This document shows, in pieces, positions 57,209 through 64,000 of a DNA stretch of 64,000 nucleotides. Source of the DNA: Fredinandcohnia onubensis (GTDB taxonomy: Bacteria; Bacillota; Bacilli; Bacillales; Bacillaceae_L); contig NZ_NSEB01000004.1 in the NCBI RefSeq assembly GCF_002734215.1, positions 317,954-381,953 on the forward strand, in the 5' to 3' direction. The translations under genes were made by a program, and so were the position numbers. Below the pieces are notes generated by a model that had not been told where the DNA came from, searched no databases, and worked only from the letters and a program-made list of their open reading frames with translations. Positions within the stretch are counted from its first letter, which is position 1, and every line of letters begins with the position of its first letter.

Positions 57209-58063
57209 ATGAGTTGGCTAGAATCATTACAGAATGCAATTGATTATATGGAGGACCACCTGCTTACGGATGTCTCAATCGAGGAGATAGCGAGTCGTGC
57301 AAATGCATCACCGTTTCATTTTCAACGAACATTTTCGATTCTAACAGACATCACAGTGGGTGATTACCTCCGCCGACGCAGGTTAACGCTAGCAGCTGAA
57401 GAGCTATCGAGAACAGACACAAAGATTATTGACCTAGCCTACAAATATGGCTACGACACTCCCGAGGCTTTCACAAAAGCCTTTCGGAAACAACACGGTG
57501 TAACGCCAAGCGATGTCCGGAAGGGGATTGGAAAGCTGCAATCATATAGCCGCCTGGTCATCCAGGTGAGTCTGAAAGGAGCAGATCCAGTGAAGTATCG
57601 AATTGTTGAGAAGGAAGGATTTAAAGCAGTTGGGGTGAAACGAAAGTTTTCATGTGTGAATGATGAGCATCTTAGTAAGATCCCGAAATTATGGGATGAA
57701 GTGAATTCCGATGGCACCTGCGATTCATTGATTCCACTGATGAATGGCGAAACGAACGGGATATTAGGAGTTTGCGTGAGTGAGTCAAATACCGGAGCAA
57801 TCGATTATTGGGTGGCGGTGGAAAACAAGGATGGCGCATCTGGAAAGTATGACATTTTAGACATACCAGCTTCAAAATGGGCCGTATTCGAGGTTCATGG
57901 TGCAATGCCAAACGCGATGCAGGACGCATGGAAAAAAATCTACTCAGAATGGTTTCCATCAAGCGGGTATGCGTATGCAGGGACTGCTGAGTTCGAACTT
58001 TACTCAGACGGAAACGCATCAGACCCCAATTACTACTCAGAAATATGGATACCCGTGAAGTAA
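57209..58063 (+). CDS. AraC family regulator with GyrI-like effector domain
   Basis: A 284-residue protein. The N-terminal AraC-type double helix-turn-helix covers about residues 1-105 (LQNAIDYMEDHLLTDVSIEEIASRANASPFHFQRTFSILTDITVGDYLRRRRLTLAAEEL, TDTKIIDLAYKYGYDTPEAFTKAFRKQHGVTPSDVR). The C-terminal GyrI-like domain ends WAVFEVHGAMPNAMQDAWKKIYSEWFPSSGY and YYSEIWIPVK. It resembles Rob/YdeE-type regulators that sense small molecules. AAGGAG precedes the ATG at 57209 by 9 bases; a GTG at 57200 is the alternative. Confidence 0.9.
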   Translation: MSWLESLQNAIDYMEDHLLTDVSIEEIASRANASPFHFQRTFSILTDITVGDYLRRRRLTLAAEELSRTDTKIIDLAYKYGYDTPEAFTKAFRKQHGVTPSDVRKGIGKLQSYSRLVIQVSLKGADPVKYRIVEKEGFKAVGVKRKFSCVNDEHLSKIPKLWDEVNSDGTCDSLIPLMNGETNGILGVCVSESNTGAIDYWVAVENKDGASGKYDILDIPASKWAVFEVHGAMPNAMQDAWKKIYSEWFPSSGYAYAGTAEFELYSDGNASDPNYYSEIWIPVK

Positions 58064-58071
58064 AGAGAGAG

Positions 58072-58099
58072 AGCCCCAAGGAGATTCCTTGGGGCTTTG
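58072..58099 (+). terminator. Intrinsic terminator of the AraC-type gene
   Basis: Perfect 11-bp stem AGCCCCAAGGA / TCCTTGGGGCT with a 3-base loop, then TTG. Confidence 0.85.
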
Positions 58100-58117
58100 A
58101 TGTGAGGTGATTTTCGC

Positions 58118-58209
58118 TAGTGGCAGTATTTTTCAGATAATGGCAGTATTTCTGAAATAGTGGCAGTAAGTTGGCGGTTAGTGGCAGTATTTTTGGAATA
58201 GCGGCAGTA
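58118..58209. repeat. Short tandem array A2: five TAGTGGCAGTA cores at 20-21 bp period
   Basis: TAGTGGCAGTA at 58118, 58158 and 58179; one-base variants TAATGGCAGTA at 58138 and TAGCGGCAGTA at 58199. Spacing 20, 20, 21, 20 bp, with unrelated 9-10 bp spacers. The core is the exact reverse complement of the core of array A1 at 49828. It lies 19 bases after the AraC-type gene terminator. Confidence 0.92.
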
Positions 58210-58270
58210 ACCAAAAGGTATAGGCTGAAATGAGAGGGTAATTCCTGAAAAAACATCTCATCGCAACCAC

Positions 58271-58343
58271 TTATGGCTGATAATCCAAAAATATGGCCAA
58301 TAAACAAAATTTATGGCCAATAAAAAGGTTTTACGGCCAATAG
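58271..58343. repeat. Short tandem array B2 (TTATGGCCAATAA core, exact 20-bp period)
   Basis: Four copies: TTATGGCTGATAA (58271), ATATGGCCAATAA (58291), TTATGGCCAATAA (58311), TTACGGCCAATAG (58331), exactly 20 bp apart, with 7-base variable spacers. It shares the period with arrays A1 and A2 although the core is unrelated, and the core resembles array B1 at 48676. Confidence 0.85.
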
Positions 58344-58528
58344 CTAAAATTGGTTTCACACACTTTACACACATGCACGAGAGGCATACCCAAATTGTCT
58401 ATAACCCATAGCCGAATCCTAAGCCTTAGCCCACAATTAAATTAAATTAGACAGAAATTTCCGAAAAACATATAATGGAAATAACTAAATACATATTATG
58501 AGTAACTATTTAATAAAGGAGGGGCGAT

Positions 58529-58912
58529 ATGAATTTAACACATATTCGTCTGTTAGTAGATAACTATAAAGAATGCTTTCTATTTTACCGAGACATATTA
58601 GGTTTTGAGGTTTCGTGGGGTGATGAAACTTCCAACTATGCCGATTTTACGGGGGTCGGAGGAGCAAAACTTGGTCTTTTTGAAAGAAAACAAATGGTGG
58701 TAGCGATCGGAGCTGAATATGCACCACTTGTTGAAAATCAGGACAAATCGACATTGATTTTTAAAGTGGACAGTGTCGAGGATACATACGAAAAAATGAA
58801 AGATAAACTTGAGTTCATCACGAAGCCGCACGAACAAGCGGATTGGATGCTGAAGGTTGCTCATTTTCGAGACCCAGCCGGAAACTTAATAGAAATCTAT
58901 GAGAACCTTTAA
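58529..58912 (+). CDS. VOC family protein
   Basis: A 127-residue vicinal-oxygen-chelate protein: LTHIRLLVDNYKECFLFYRDILGFEVSWGDE with metal-binding H, and VAHFRDPAGNLIEIYENL (DPAGNxxE). Substrate unknown. AAAGGAGGGG is 6 bases before the ATG. It is followed by an MFS gene after 34 bases. Confidence 0.9.
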   Translation: MNLTHIRLLVDNYKECFLFYRDILGFEVSWGDETSNYADFTGVGGAKLGLFERKQMVVAIGAEYAPLVENQDKSTLIFKVDSVEDTYEKMKDKLEFITKPHEQADWMLKVAHFRDPAGNLIEIYENL

Positions 58913-58946
58913 AACCCAATTGTAAAAACAAGAAGGAGTGCTGACC

Positions 58947-60209
58947 ATGCATTATGGCTGGGTTGTGGTTTGGATTACATTCGTTGCGGTATTAATTGCT
59001 GCTGGAATCCGCTCAATTACAGGTGTTATTTTAATTCCGCTTGAACAAGAGTTTGAGTGGAGCCGTTCGTCTATTTCATTTGCATTTGCTATTAATCTCA
59101 TACTCTATGGAATTTCAGGTCCGTTCATTGCTGCGGGGCTTGAGAGACTAGGCGTTCGAAAAATCATGGCTTACTCGATGGTCCTTTTAGTTATCGGGTT
59201 AATTACAAGTCTTTATATGACACATATTTGGCAGCTTCACCTCATTTGGGGCGTCATTATTGGGATAGGTTCAGGCGTCTTTCTATCCGTTCTTTCTGCA
59301 AATATCGCAACGATTTGGTTTGAAGAGAAGCGCGGAATGGTCCTAGGTCTACTCATGGCTGCTACGGCAGCGGGGCAAATGGTCTTTTTACCATTATTGT
59401 CCTTCTTAACGGAGGAATATTCCTGGAGAGTAGGAATGACTGTATTCATCGGACTCGGCCTCCTAATAACCCCGATCATCTTCATCTGGATGAAAGATCA
59501 TCCACGTGATAAAGGGCTCCTTCCTTATGGAGCGACCAAGGAAGAAGAGAAAAATGAAACAAAAAAGAATCCAATCACATCTGCCTTCGAAGTGCTATGG
59601 ATTGGAATGCGCTCCGTACCGTTTTGGTTACTATCAGGTAGTTTCTTCATTTGTGGCTTGTCGACTGCGGGACTTTTAGGTACACATTTTATCCCAGCCT
59701 CAACCCACCATGGAATTCCAGAGGTTCACGCAGCAAGCATTTTCGCGTTCATGGGGGTTTTTAATATAATCGGAACGATGATTGCTGGCTGGTTATCTGA
59801 TCGATTCGACAACCGCTGGCTCTTATTTTGGTTTTATGGTCTTCGAGGACTGTCGTTACTCGTGTTGCCGTACGCTCTGCAGATGCAGTCATATGTGATG
59901 CTTATCGCCTTTGCGGTGTTTTATGGATTAGACTGGATTGCTACGGTTCCGCCAACGGTTCGACTCGCAGCTGACTTTTTCGGAAAAGTAAATGGGCCAA
60001 TCATTTATGGCTGGGTATTTGCAGCCCACCAAATCGGATCTGGCGTAGCTGCGTATTTGGGAGGATATTTTTACGAAGTCTTCCATAGCTACACCATCAC
60101 GTTTCTATCCGCAGGGGTCCTATGTATCGTAGCAACCTTGTTTGTTTTAATCATAAAAAAACAAGCCACGAACCTTCCGCAGGACCTTAGTGTCATTGCT
60201 GGTAAATAA
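58947..60209 (+). CDS. MFS transporter (monocarboxylate/oxalate-type)
   Basis: A 420-residue, 12-span permease. The start HYGWVVVWITFVAVLIAAGIRSITGVILIPLEQEFEWSRSSISFAFAINLILYGISGPFIA is typical of the group containing B. subtilis YbfB and OFA/MCT-like carriers; the central loop is charged (ATKEEEKNETKKNP). Substrate unknown, probably an organic anion. AGAAGGAG is 8 bases before the ATG at 58947. Confidence 0.87.
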   Translation: MHYGWVVVWITFVAVLIAAGIRSITGVILIPLEQEFEWSRSSISFAFAINLILYGISGPFIAAGLERLGVRKIMAYSMVLLVIGLITSLYMTHIWQLHLIWGVIIGIGSGVFLSVLSANIATIWFEEKRGMVLGLLMAATAAGQMVFLPLLSFLTEEYSWRVGMTVFIGLGLLITPIIFIWMKDHPRDKGLLPYGATKEEEKNETKKNPITSAFEVLWIGMRSVPFWLLSGSFFICGLSTAGLLGTHFIPASTHHGIPEVHAASIFAFMGVFNIIGTMIAGWLSDRFDNRWLLFWFYGLRGLSLLVLPYALQMQSYVMLIAFAVFYGLDWIATVPPTVRLAADFFGKVNGPIIYGWVFAAHQIGSGVAAYLGGYFYEVFHSYTITFLSAGVLCIVATLFVLIIKKQATNLPQDLSVIAGK

Positions 60210-60260
60210 TCGGAAGGGGAAAATCTGGTTTTTACAACTAAAAAAGAAGGTGTGACTAAA

Positions 60261-60899
60261 ATGAATAAAGGTAATCCATTTCTACAGAAAGTTGAAACGG
60301 AAGAAGAATTGCGCTCCATGCTGGGTACTCCAAGTGAGTTGGTCAAAAGAAAAGCTATTTCTTATCTTGATGAAAATTGTGTAGAATTCATTTCTAACTC
60401 ACCGTTTCTTGTCATATCTACTTCCGACGATTCTGGCTTTTGTGACGTTTCTCCAAGGGGGGATCAAGCAGGTTTTGTTCAGGTGTTAAGCAAGAAGTAT
60501 CTACTCATACCCGAGAGGCCTGGGAATAAGAGAATGGACTCACTTCGAAATATTTTAACGAATCCTAGGATAGGTCTTCTTTTTATGATTCCAGGTTTAG
60601 GTGAAACATTGAGAGTGAATGGAAAAGCAATGTTGGTCAAGGACGACGAACTCCTAGAGAAAATGGCCGTCAATGGGAAAAAGCCGCTTATAGGCATAGG
60701 AGTAGAGGTAGAAGAGTGCTTTATCCATTGTGCCAAAGCCTTTATCCGATCGGGATTATGGAAGCCTGATTCTTGGCCGGTTCAAACAAAATTACCATCC
60801 CCAGCAAAAATGTTACTTAAACACACGAAACTCCCACATGCAACTAAGGAATCGATTCAGGATAGCCTTGAAGAAAGCTATGCGAAAAGACTTTATTAG
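60261..60899 (+). CDS. Pyridoxamine 5'-phosphate oxidase-like (flavin-binding split barrel) protein
   Basis: A 212-residue protein: EFISNSPFLVISTSDDSGFCDVSPRGDQAGFVQVLSKKYLLIPERPGNKRMDSLRNILTNPRIGLLFMIPGLGETLRVNGKA is the typical split-barrel core of the PNPOx-like MSMEG_1061/YoaK group that uses FMN or F420. The C-terminus is HCAKAFIRSGLWKPDSWP. Substrate unknown. AGAAGGTGTG is 6 bases before the ATG at 60261. Confidence 0.87.
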   Translation: MNKGNPFLQKVETEEELRSMLGTPSELVKRKAISYLDENCVEFISNSPFLVISTSDDSGFCDVSPRGDQAGFVQVLSKKYLLIPERPGNKRMDSLRNILTNPRIGLLFMIPGLGETLRVNGKAMLVKDDELLEKMAVNGKKPLIGIGVEVEECFIHCAKAFIRSGLWKPDSWPVQTKLPSPAKMLLKHTKLPHATKESIQDSLEESYAKRLY

Positions 60900-60926
60900 G
60901 GTAGGTCGGATTATGATGAAATTATG

Positions 60927-60968
60927 TAGGCGCGTTAATCTACGATGAAGGGTTAACGCGCCTATTTG
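60927..60968 (+). terminator. Terminator of the split-barrel protein gene
   Basis: Stem TAGGCGCGTTAA / TTAACGCGCCTA with a 13-base loop, followed by TTTGTTT. Another member of the GCGTTAA-type hairpins. Confidence 0.82.
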
Positions 60969-61020
60969 TTTAAAAAAGTAATTCCATTACACCGGAGTAT
61001 TATTGAATTAGACTAGTATT

Positions 61021-61191
61021 TTAGCCCCGTTGTTTTTCATTTTCCACAACCGATTGTTTAATCAACGCTTTGCAACACATCACAATACCAGTGAGAAATG
61101 CCGCAATGGTGTAACCAAAGGGTAAGTAAAAAAAGCAAAACAATGTTGAGACAAACAACCAAATGACCCAAAAGAGTAACTCTTTATTCAT
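61021..61191 (-). CDS. Small membrane protein coupled to SpoIIP (56 residues)
   Basis: Two hydrophobic helices in MNKELLFWVIWLFVSTLFCF and the following LPFGYTIAAFLTGIVMCC, then a polar tail KQSVVENEKQRG. The ATG (61189-61191) overlaps the last 8 bases of the SpoIIP gene, so translation is probably coupled. Family not recognised. It should be made with SpoIIP in the sporulating cell. Confidence 0.62.
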   Translation of the reverse strand: MNKELLFWVIWLFVSTLFCFFYLPFGYTIAAFLTGIVMCCKALIKQSVVENEKQRG

Positions 61192-62335
61192 TCGTTGCAT
61201 TCACTTTCTCGGCATCGATGATATGTTCACTGATTACTTTTGCGAGCGCCTCAACAGTATTTTTTATTTCTTTCATGTCATTATCGACCCCGCCGACCTC
61301 GATGAGAATGGAGTTTTCCGCTAAGTCTTGATTATACACTCCGTTTCCTTGGTCTAGTCCCTTTCCAACCACACCTCTGCTGATTCCCGGAAACTGTGCT
61401 TCGATTGACTTATCTAGAGACTCGGCTAAGGCTAAGCTACGTTCAAAATGACGACTTGCTTTTCCGACCACAAAAAATACTCTTGCATATGGTTTATTGT
61501 TGATAGTAACAGTCGTCACATCTTTTCGTACACTATCACGATGAATATCGATTAAAAAGTCAATTTCGGAGTCACTCGCCATTGCCGATTGGACGATCTC
61601 ACGTGAGACTGCATAAGATTTAGTAGTGTTCCACCCTTTTTTCTTCAATTCTTGCCCAATATTTGTTTTATCAACAACCGCCTCAATACCGTATTTATCT
61701 AACTCCTTCCCCAGAAGCTCGCCAACAACTGTGATGTTTGTTTTAGAATCAACCGCTTTATTCATATCTGGGTCACTCGTAAGTCCAAGGAGAGGTAAGT
61801 AAGATTCATAACTGTGAGAGTGGTAGATCAATACCTTTTTATCCGTGGCTAGATTAACGGGTGGCGTTTTCGGATCTTCCTTATTAAACTCCTCCAATTC
61901 CTTTTGAGCCATTTCTCTTTCTTGTAATAAGACATCTAAAGGTGGAGCCGATTCGTAAGGGAGATTGGTGAAATCTGTCCCCTCGCCAGATACCAGGATT
62001 TCGGTATGATACAAAGATAATCCGGGTAGTTCATGACCGAAAAAGCTACGTAAATCACCGTAGTTAAATTGAAGGGTTGATTCTACTAAGAATTTTGTGA
62101 AAGATTCCTGTTCCACGGTTAAAGTTTGTCCGAAATAGGCATTTTCAGATTCAAGTAATTTCACAAAAAACTCAGTTGGAAAGGTTCGAATGTTCACATC
62201 GATTTCCCGAAAATTAACCCAATCTTTTTTAATAGATGATATGCTTGAAGCAGCGGCAAAACAAATCAGTACGGTTAAGATAAATAAAAGGGCGATTCTT
62301 GAAATCAGCATTTGCCCATACCCTGAATTTTTCAT
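61184..62335 (-). CDS. spoIIP: Stage II sporulation protein P (SpoIIP)
   Basis: A 383-residue peptidoglycan amidase/endopeptidase of the DMP engulfment machinery. One N-terminal transmembrane helix (about 12-32), then an extracytoplasmic domain. Catalytic-domain motifs are LIYHSHSYESYLP, FLIDIHRDS and ILIEVGGVDND with zinc ligands and catalytic glutamate. Family length is about 400. In B. subtilis the gene follows gpr; here it does not, so this may be a paralogue. GAATTTTTCATG start region lacks a strong ribosome binding site on view (GGACGG 8 bases before). Confidence 0.9.
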   Translation of the reverse strand: MKNSGYGQMLISRIALLFILTVLICFAAASSISSIKKDWVNFREIDVNIRTFPTEFFVKLLESENAYFGQTLTVEQESFTKFLVESTLQFNYGDLRSFFGHELPGLSLYHTEILVSGEGTDFTNLPYESAPPLDVLLQEREMAQKELEEFNKEDPKTPPVNLATDKKVLIYHSHSYESYLPLLGLTSDPDMNKAVDSKTNITVVGELLGKELDKYGIEAVVDKTNIGQELKKKGWNTTKSYAVSREIVQSAMASDSEIDFLIDIHRDSVRKDVTTVTINNKPYARVFFVVGKASRHFERSLALAESLDKSIEAQFPGISRGVVGKGLDQGNGVYNQDLAENSILIEVGGVDNDMKEIKNTVEALAKVISEHIIDAEKVNATNE

Positions 62336-62431
62336 GATATCCGTCCTTTATTGCTTTTGGACATATATATATGAAAAGTTGTACCAAAATAGAATGTCTA
62401 TTTTCCTATGATAGACTTTGTTCAAATGAAA

Positions 62432-62453
62432 AAAGCATGGCGGACCATGCTTT
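62432..62453 (-). terminator. Terminator of the minus-strand VOC gene
   Basis: Stem AAAGCATGG / CCATGCTTT with a 4-base loop; TTTTTTC follows on the minus strand. Confidence 0.85.
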
Positions 62454-62468
62454 CTATGTAAAACTCTC

Positions 62469-62846
62469 TTATTTATCTTCTCGTAATAAATACTCATTTC
62501 CATCTTGATCGTAGAAGGTGAACATAGAGCCATACGGCATTTTTTGTAATTCCCCAACTTTTACTCCATTTGAATTCATTTTTTCGTAAGCAGAGTCAAT
62601 ATCAACTGTGCTGAAAAGAATCGATGGATGAGAAACCTTTGATGGGTCATGCTGCTCCATAGCTGCCTTCGCATAGAGTACCAACGTTGTAAATTCGTTC
62701 TCACTCGGACCAACCTCAATCCAAGAGAATTCAGGTCCCATCGGTTGTTCAAACTTTAAAACAAAGCCAAGTTTGTTCACCCAGAAATCCTTTGCTTGTT
62801 CTTGATCTTCCACATAAACAGTTACTTTACCAATTTTATTAATCAT
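62469..62846 (-). CDS. VOC family protein
   Basis: A 125-residue vicinal-oxygen-chelate protein: IGKVTVYVEDQEQAKDFWVNKLGFVLKFEQPMGPEFSWIEVGP and GSMFTFYDQDGNEYLLRED (D-x-D-G-N with final E). Substrate unknown. Two adjacent ATGs (62849, 62846) follow AGGTGAT; the second has better spacing. Confidence 0.9.
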   Translation of the reverse strand: MINKIGKVTVYVEDQEQAKDFWVNKLGFVLKFEQPMGPEFSWIEVGPSENEFTTLVLYAKAAMEQHDPSKVSHPSILFSTVDIDSAYEKMNSNGVKVGELQKMPYGSMFTFYDQDGNEYLLREDK

Positions 62847-62921
62847 CATTATCACCTATTTCTATAATGTCATCATAAATTTTAACAAATCTACAAGTAA
62901 AAACGAAATTCTTGTATAACG

Positions 62922-62950
62922 AAAAAATACAGAGGCCACCTTAGCCTCTG
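62922..62950 (-). terminator. Terminator of the YitT-like gene
   Basis: Stem CAGAGGC / GCCTCTG with a 7-base loop; TATTTTTTC follows on the minus strand. Confidence 0.85.
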
Positions 62951-62960
62951 CATTTACTAT

Positions 62961-63827
62961 TTAATGTCCGCTGCCGTCTCCAAAATTACTACCCGTCACA
63001 TCCGCGATATTTTCAATCGCAATCAGTGCACTTGGGTCCATTTCATGCGAAATTTCCTTTAGTGTGGAGAGTTCAATCCGGCTTACAATCGTATAAATAA
63101 TTTTCCTTGGTTCATTTGTGTAGGCACCTGCACCATGAATAAAGGTAATTCCACGACCCAGAACCTTGTTTAATTCATTAGCAAGCTCATCAGGCATATC
63201 GGAAATAATGGTTACTGATTTTAATTCTTCCAAACCTTCAACCACAATATCAATCATTTTAAAAGCAATGTAATATGTAATAATCGAATACATGGCCGTC
63301 TCCCAGCTGAATACAAGTAAGGCAGCAAGGATAAAAATAAACACGTTCATGATCATTACAAATTGTCCAACAGATACTGGTCGTTTCTTACTTACGATGA
63401 TGGCTAAAATCTCCGTGCCATCCAAAGCTCCACCAGTTCGAATGACCAATCCGACACCCGTTCCTAAAATAACCGCCCCAATAATCGTTGCTAGAAAAAG
63501 ATCATCTGTTACAGGTTCAAAATGATGCAAATAAGCTGTAAAGGCGGATAATACGACAACGCCATATAACGTATGTAATGTAAATTTCATTCCCATTTTT
63601 CGATACCCAAGAAAAAGGAAGGGGATATTAAAAACAATCAAGAAGATACTCATTGGAACTCCCAATATCTTGGACGCAATGATGGAAAGACCGATAACCC
63701 CACCATCCAAAATATCATTTGGTACTAAAAATAGTTCTAGCCCAAAGCCCGCGATTAGAGCTCCGATGGTAATCATAATAAGTTGTTTAATTTCTGTTAC
63801 TACCCGTTTTTTCTTTGTTTTTCCCAC
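62961..63827 (-). CDS. YitT family membrane protein (DUF161/DUF2179)
   Basis: A membrane protein of about 288 residues: five or six N-terminal helices with the YitT motif FGLELFLVPNDILDGGVIGLSIIAS and VIRTGGALDGTEILAIIVSKK, then a cytoplasmic DUF2179 domain (VTIISDMPDELANELNKVLGRGITFIHGAGAYTNEPRKIIYTIVSRIEL). Function unknown; common in Bacilli. The frame opens at TTG 63851; GTG 63827 behind GAAAGG gives a family-typical start, though spacing is long. Confidence 0.9.
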   Translation of the reverse strand: MGKTKKKRVVTEIKQLIMITIGALIAGFGLELFLVPNDILDGGVIGLSIIASKILGVPMSIFLIVFNIPFLFLGYRKMGMKFTLHTLYGVVVLSAFTAYLHHFEPVTDDLFLATIIGAVILGTGVGLVIRTGGALDGTEILAIIVSKKRPVSVGQFVMIMNVFIFILAALLVFSWETAMYSIITYYIAFKMIDIVVEGLEELKSVTIISDMPDELANELNKVLGRGITFIHGAGAYTNEPRKIIYTIVSRIELSTLKEISHEMDPSALIAIENIADVTGSNFGDGSGH

Positions 63828-63978
63828 AAAAACCAAGCCTTTCACTATCAAAATAGAATGTACTTATTAATATTACCACAATTGACGGACATGCTTACAA
63901 TTTTAGAAGGAAAATAATACCTTTATGTGGAAAATAATAATTAGTAATCTTGATAAGTTGTTAAGTAAAGGAGCACAA

Positions 63979-64000
63979 ATGAACCCATTCGATAATTTTG
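63979..64000 (+). CDS. Start of a gene cut by the window end
   Basis: AAAGGAG is 5 bases before an ATG that encodes MNPFDNF and runs off the window. Too short to identify. Confidence 0.55.

Larger units (their letters stand above)
58100..58528. other. 429-bp intergenic region with two repeat arrays
   Basis: Contains array A2 (58118-58209), a 60-bp stretch without clear features, array B2 (58271-58343) and an AT-rich right part with AAAGGAGGGG as ribosome binding site of the VOC gene. A long minus-strand frame over this stretch is a shadow of the arrays and the AraC-type gene. Confidence 0.6.

Noticed and set aside
57672-58307. 211-residue minus-strand open frame
   Set aside because: Shadow of the AraC-type gene and the A2 array; no ribosome binding site, composition unlike a protein.
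1-64000. Insertion sequences, prophage or conjugative modules
   Set aside because: No transposase, terminase, portal, relaxase or integrase gene was recognised; the only mobile trace is the tRNA-Arg element.

Overview
The window comes from a low-GC, endospore-forming Firmicute of the Bacillaceae. The evidence is strong AGGAGG-type ribosome binding sites, frequent TTG/GTG starts, a SpoIIP gene, two genes resembling S-Ena endospore-appendage subunits, a DUF3231 gene behind a sigma-G-like promoter, and Bacillus-typical families (IDEAL domain, DUF4179 anti-sigma factor, YitT, DUF3221, DUF4181). I cannot name the species. About 94 coding regions are listed, mostly short transcription units closed by clear intrinsic terminators. 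The gene content is accessory in character: many small enzyme families occur in several copies (5 GNAT, 5 VOC, 4 MFS, 2 methyltransferases, 2 Nudix, 2 SRPBCC, 2 NTF2-like).

Layout. 1-8 kb: end of a PhzF gene, GNAT, DUF2200, DinB, pterin dehydratase, a sugar-dehydrogenase-like protein, signal peptidase I, a HAD phosphatase and a LysE exporter. 8.2-20 kb: a MerR regulator divergent from an MFS drug pump with a well-formed 19-bp-spacer MerR promoter; a Fur-type promoter before an IDEAL protein and a nitroreductase; a second MFS; a serine hydrolase, two methyltransferases, HesB-like and rhodanese proteins. 20-30 kb: Nudix, lipoprotein, chemotaxis receptor, then the complete pstSCAB-phoU phosphate uptake operon ending in an unannotated 51-codon gene, followed by a secreted glycerophosphodiesterase. 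30-48 kb: small lipoproteins and membrane proteins, acetyltransferases, the divergent S-Ena-like pair, DNA glycosylase, glutathione peroxidase, MFS, acyltransferase, kinase-like P-loop proteins and a ribonuclease J paralogue. 48-58 kb: a NERD-domain protein, short-period repeat arrays, a remnant integrated element in tRNA-Arg(CCT), a candidate 6S RNA, DUF3231, an ECF sigma/anti-sigma pair, Nudix and an AraC regulator. 58-64 kb: VOC, MFS, an FMN-binding-like protein, SpoIIP with a coupled small membrane protein, VOC and YitT.

Most unusual observations. Four short tandem arrays (48.68, 49.83, 58.12 and 58.27 kb) carry 11-15 nt conserved cores spaced at an almost exact 20-bp period with variable 7-9 nt between them. 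Two unrelated cores share this period. The TACTGCCACTA array and its reverse complement TAGTGGCAGTA array face each other across 8.2 kb. I do not recognise this family; it is neither CRISPR nor a terminator. Second, a 53-bp perfect direct repeat of the 3' part of tRNA-Arg(CCT) bounds a 1.6-kb element with its own tRNA terminator and no integrase. Third, a dispersed 28-29 bp GGGACA palindrome occurs at least five times, once with a (GGGACAA)5 expansion, and a degenerate copy may sit inside a coding sequence.

Start sites were chosen by ribosome binding site spacing wherever several in-frame starts existed. Function calls rest on motif recognition by eye, without database searches.
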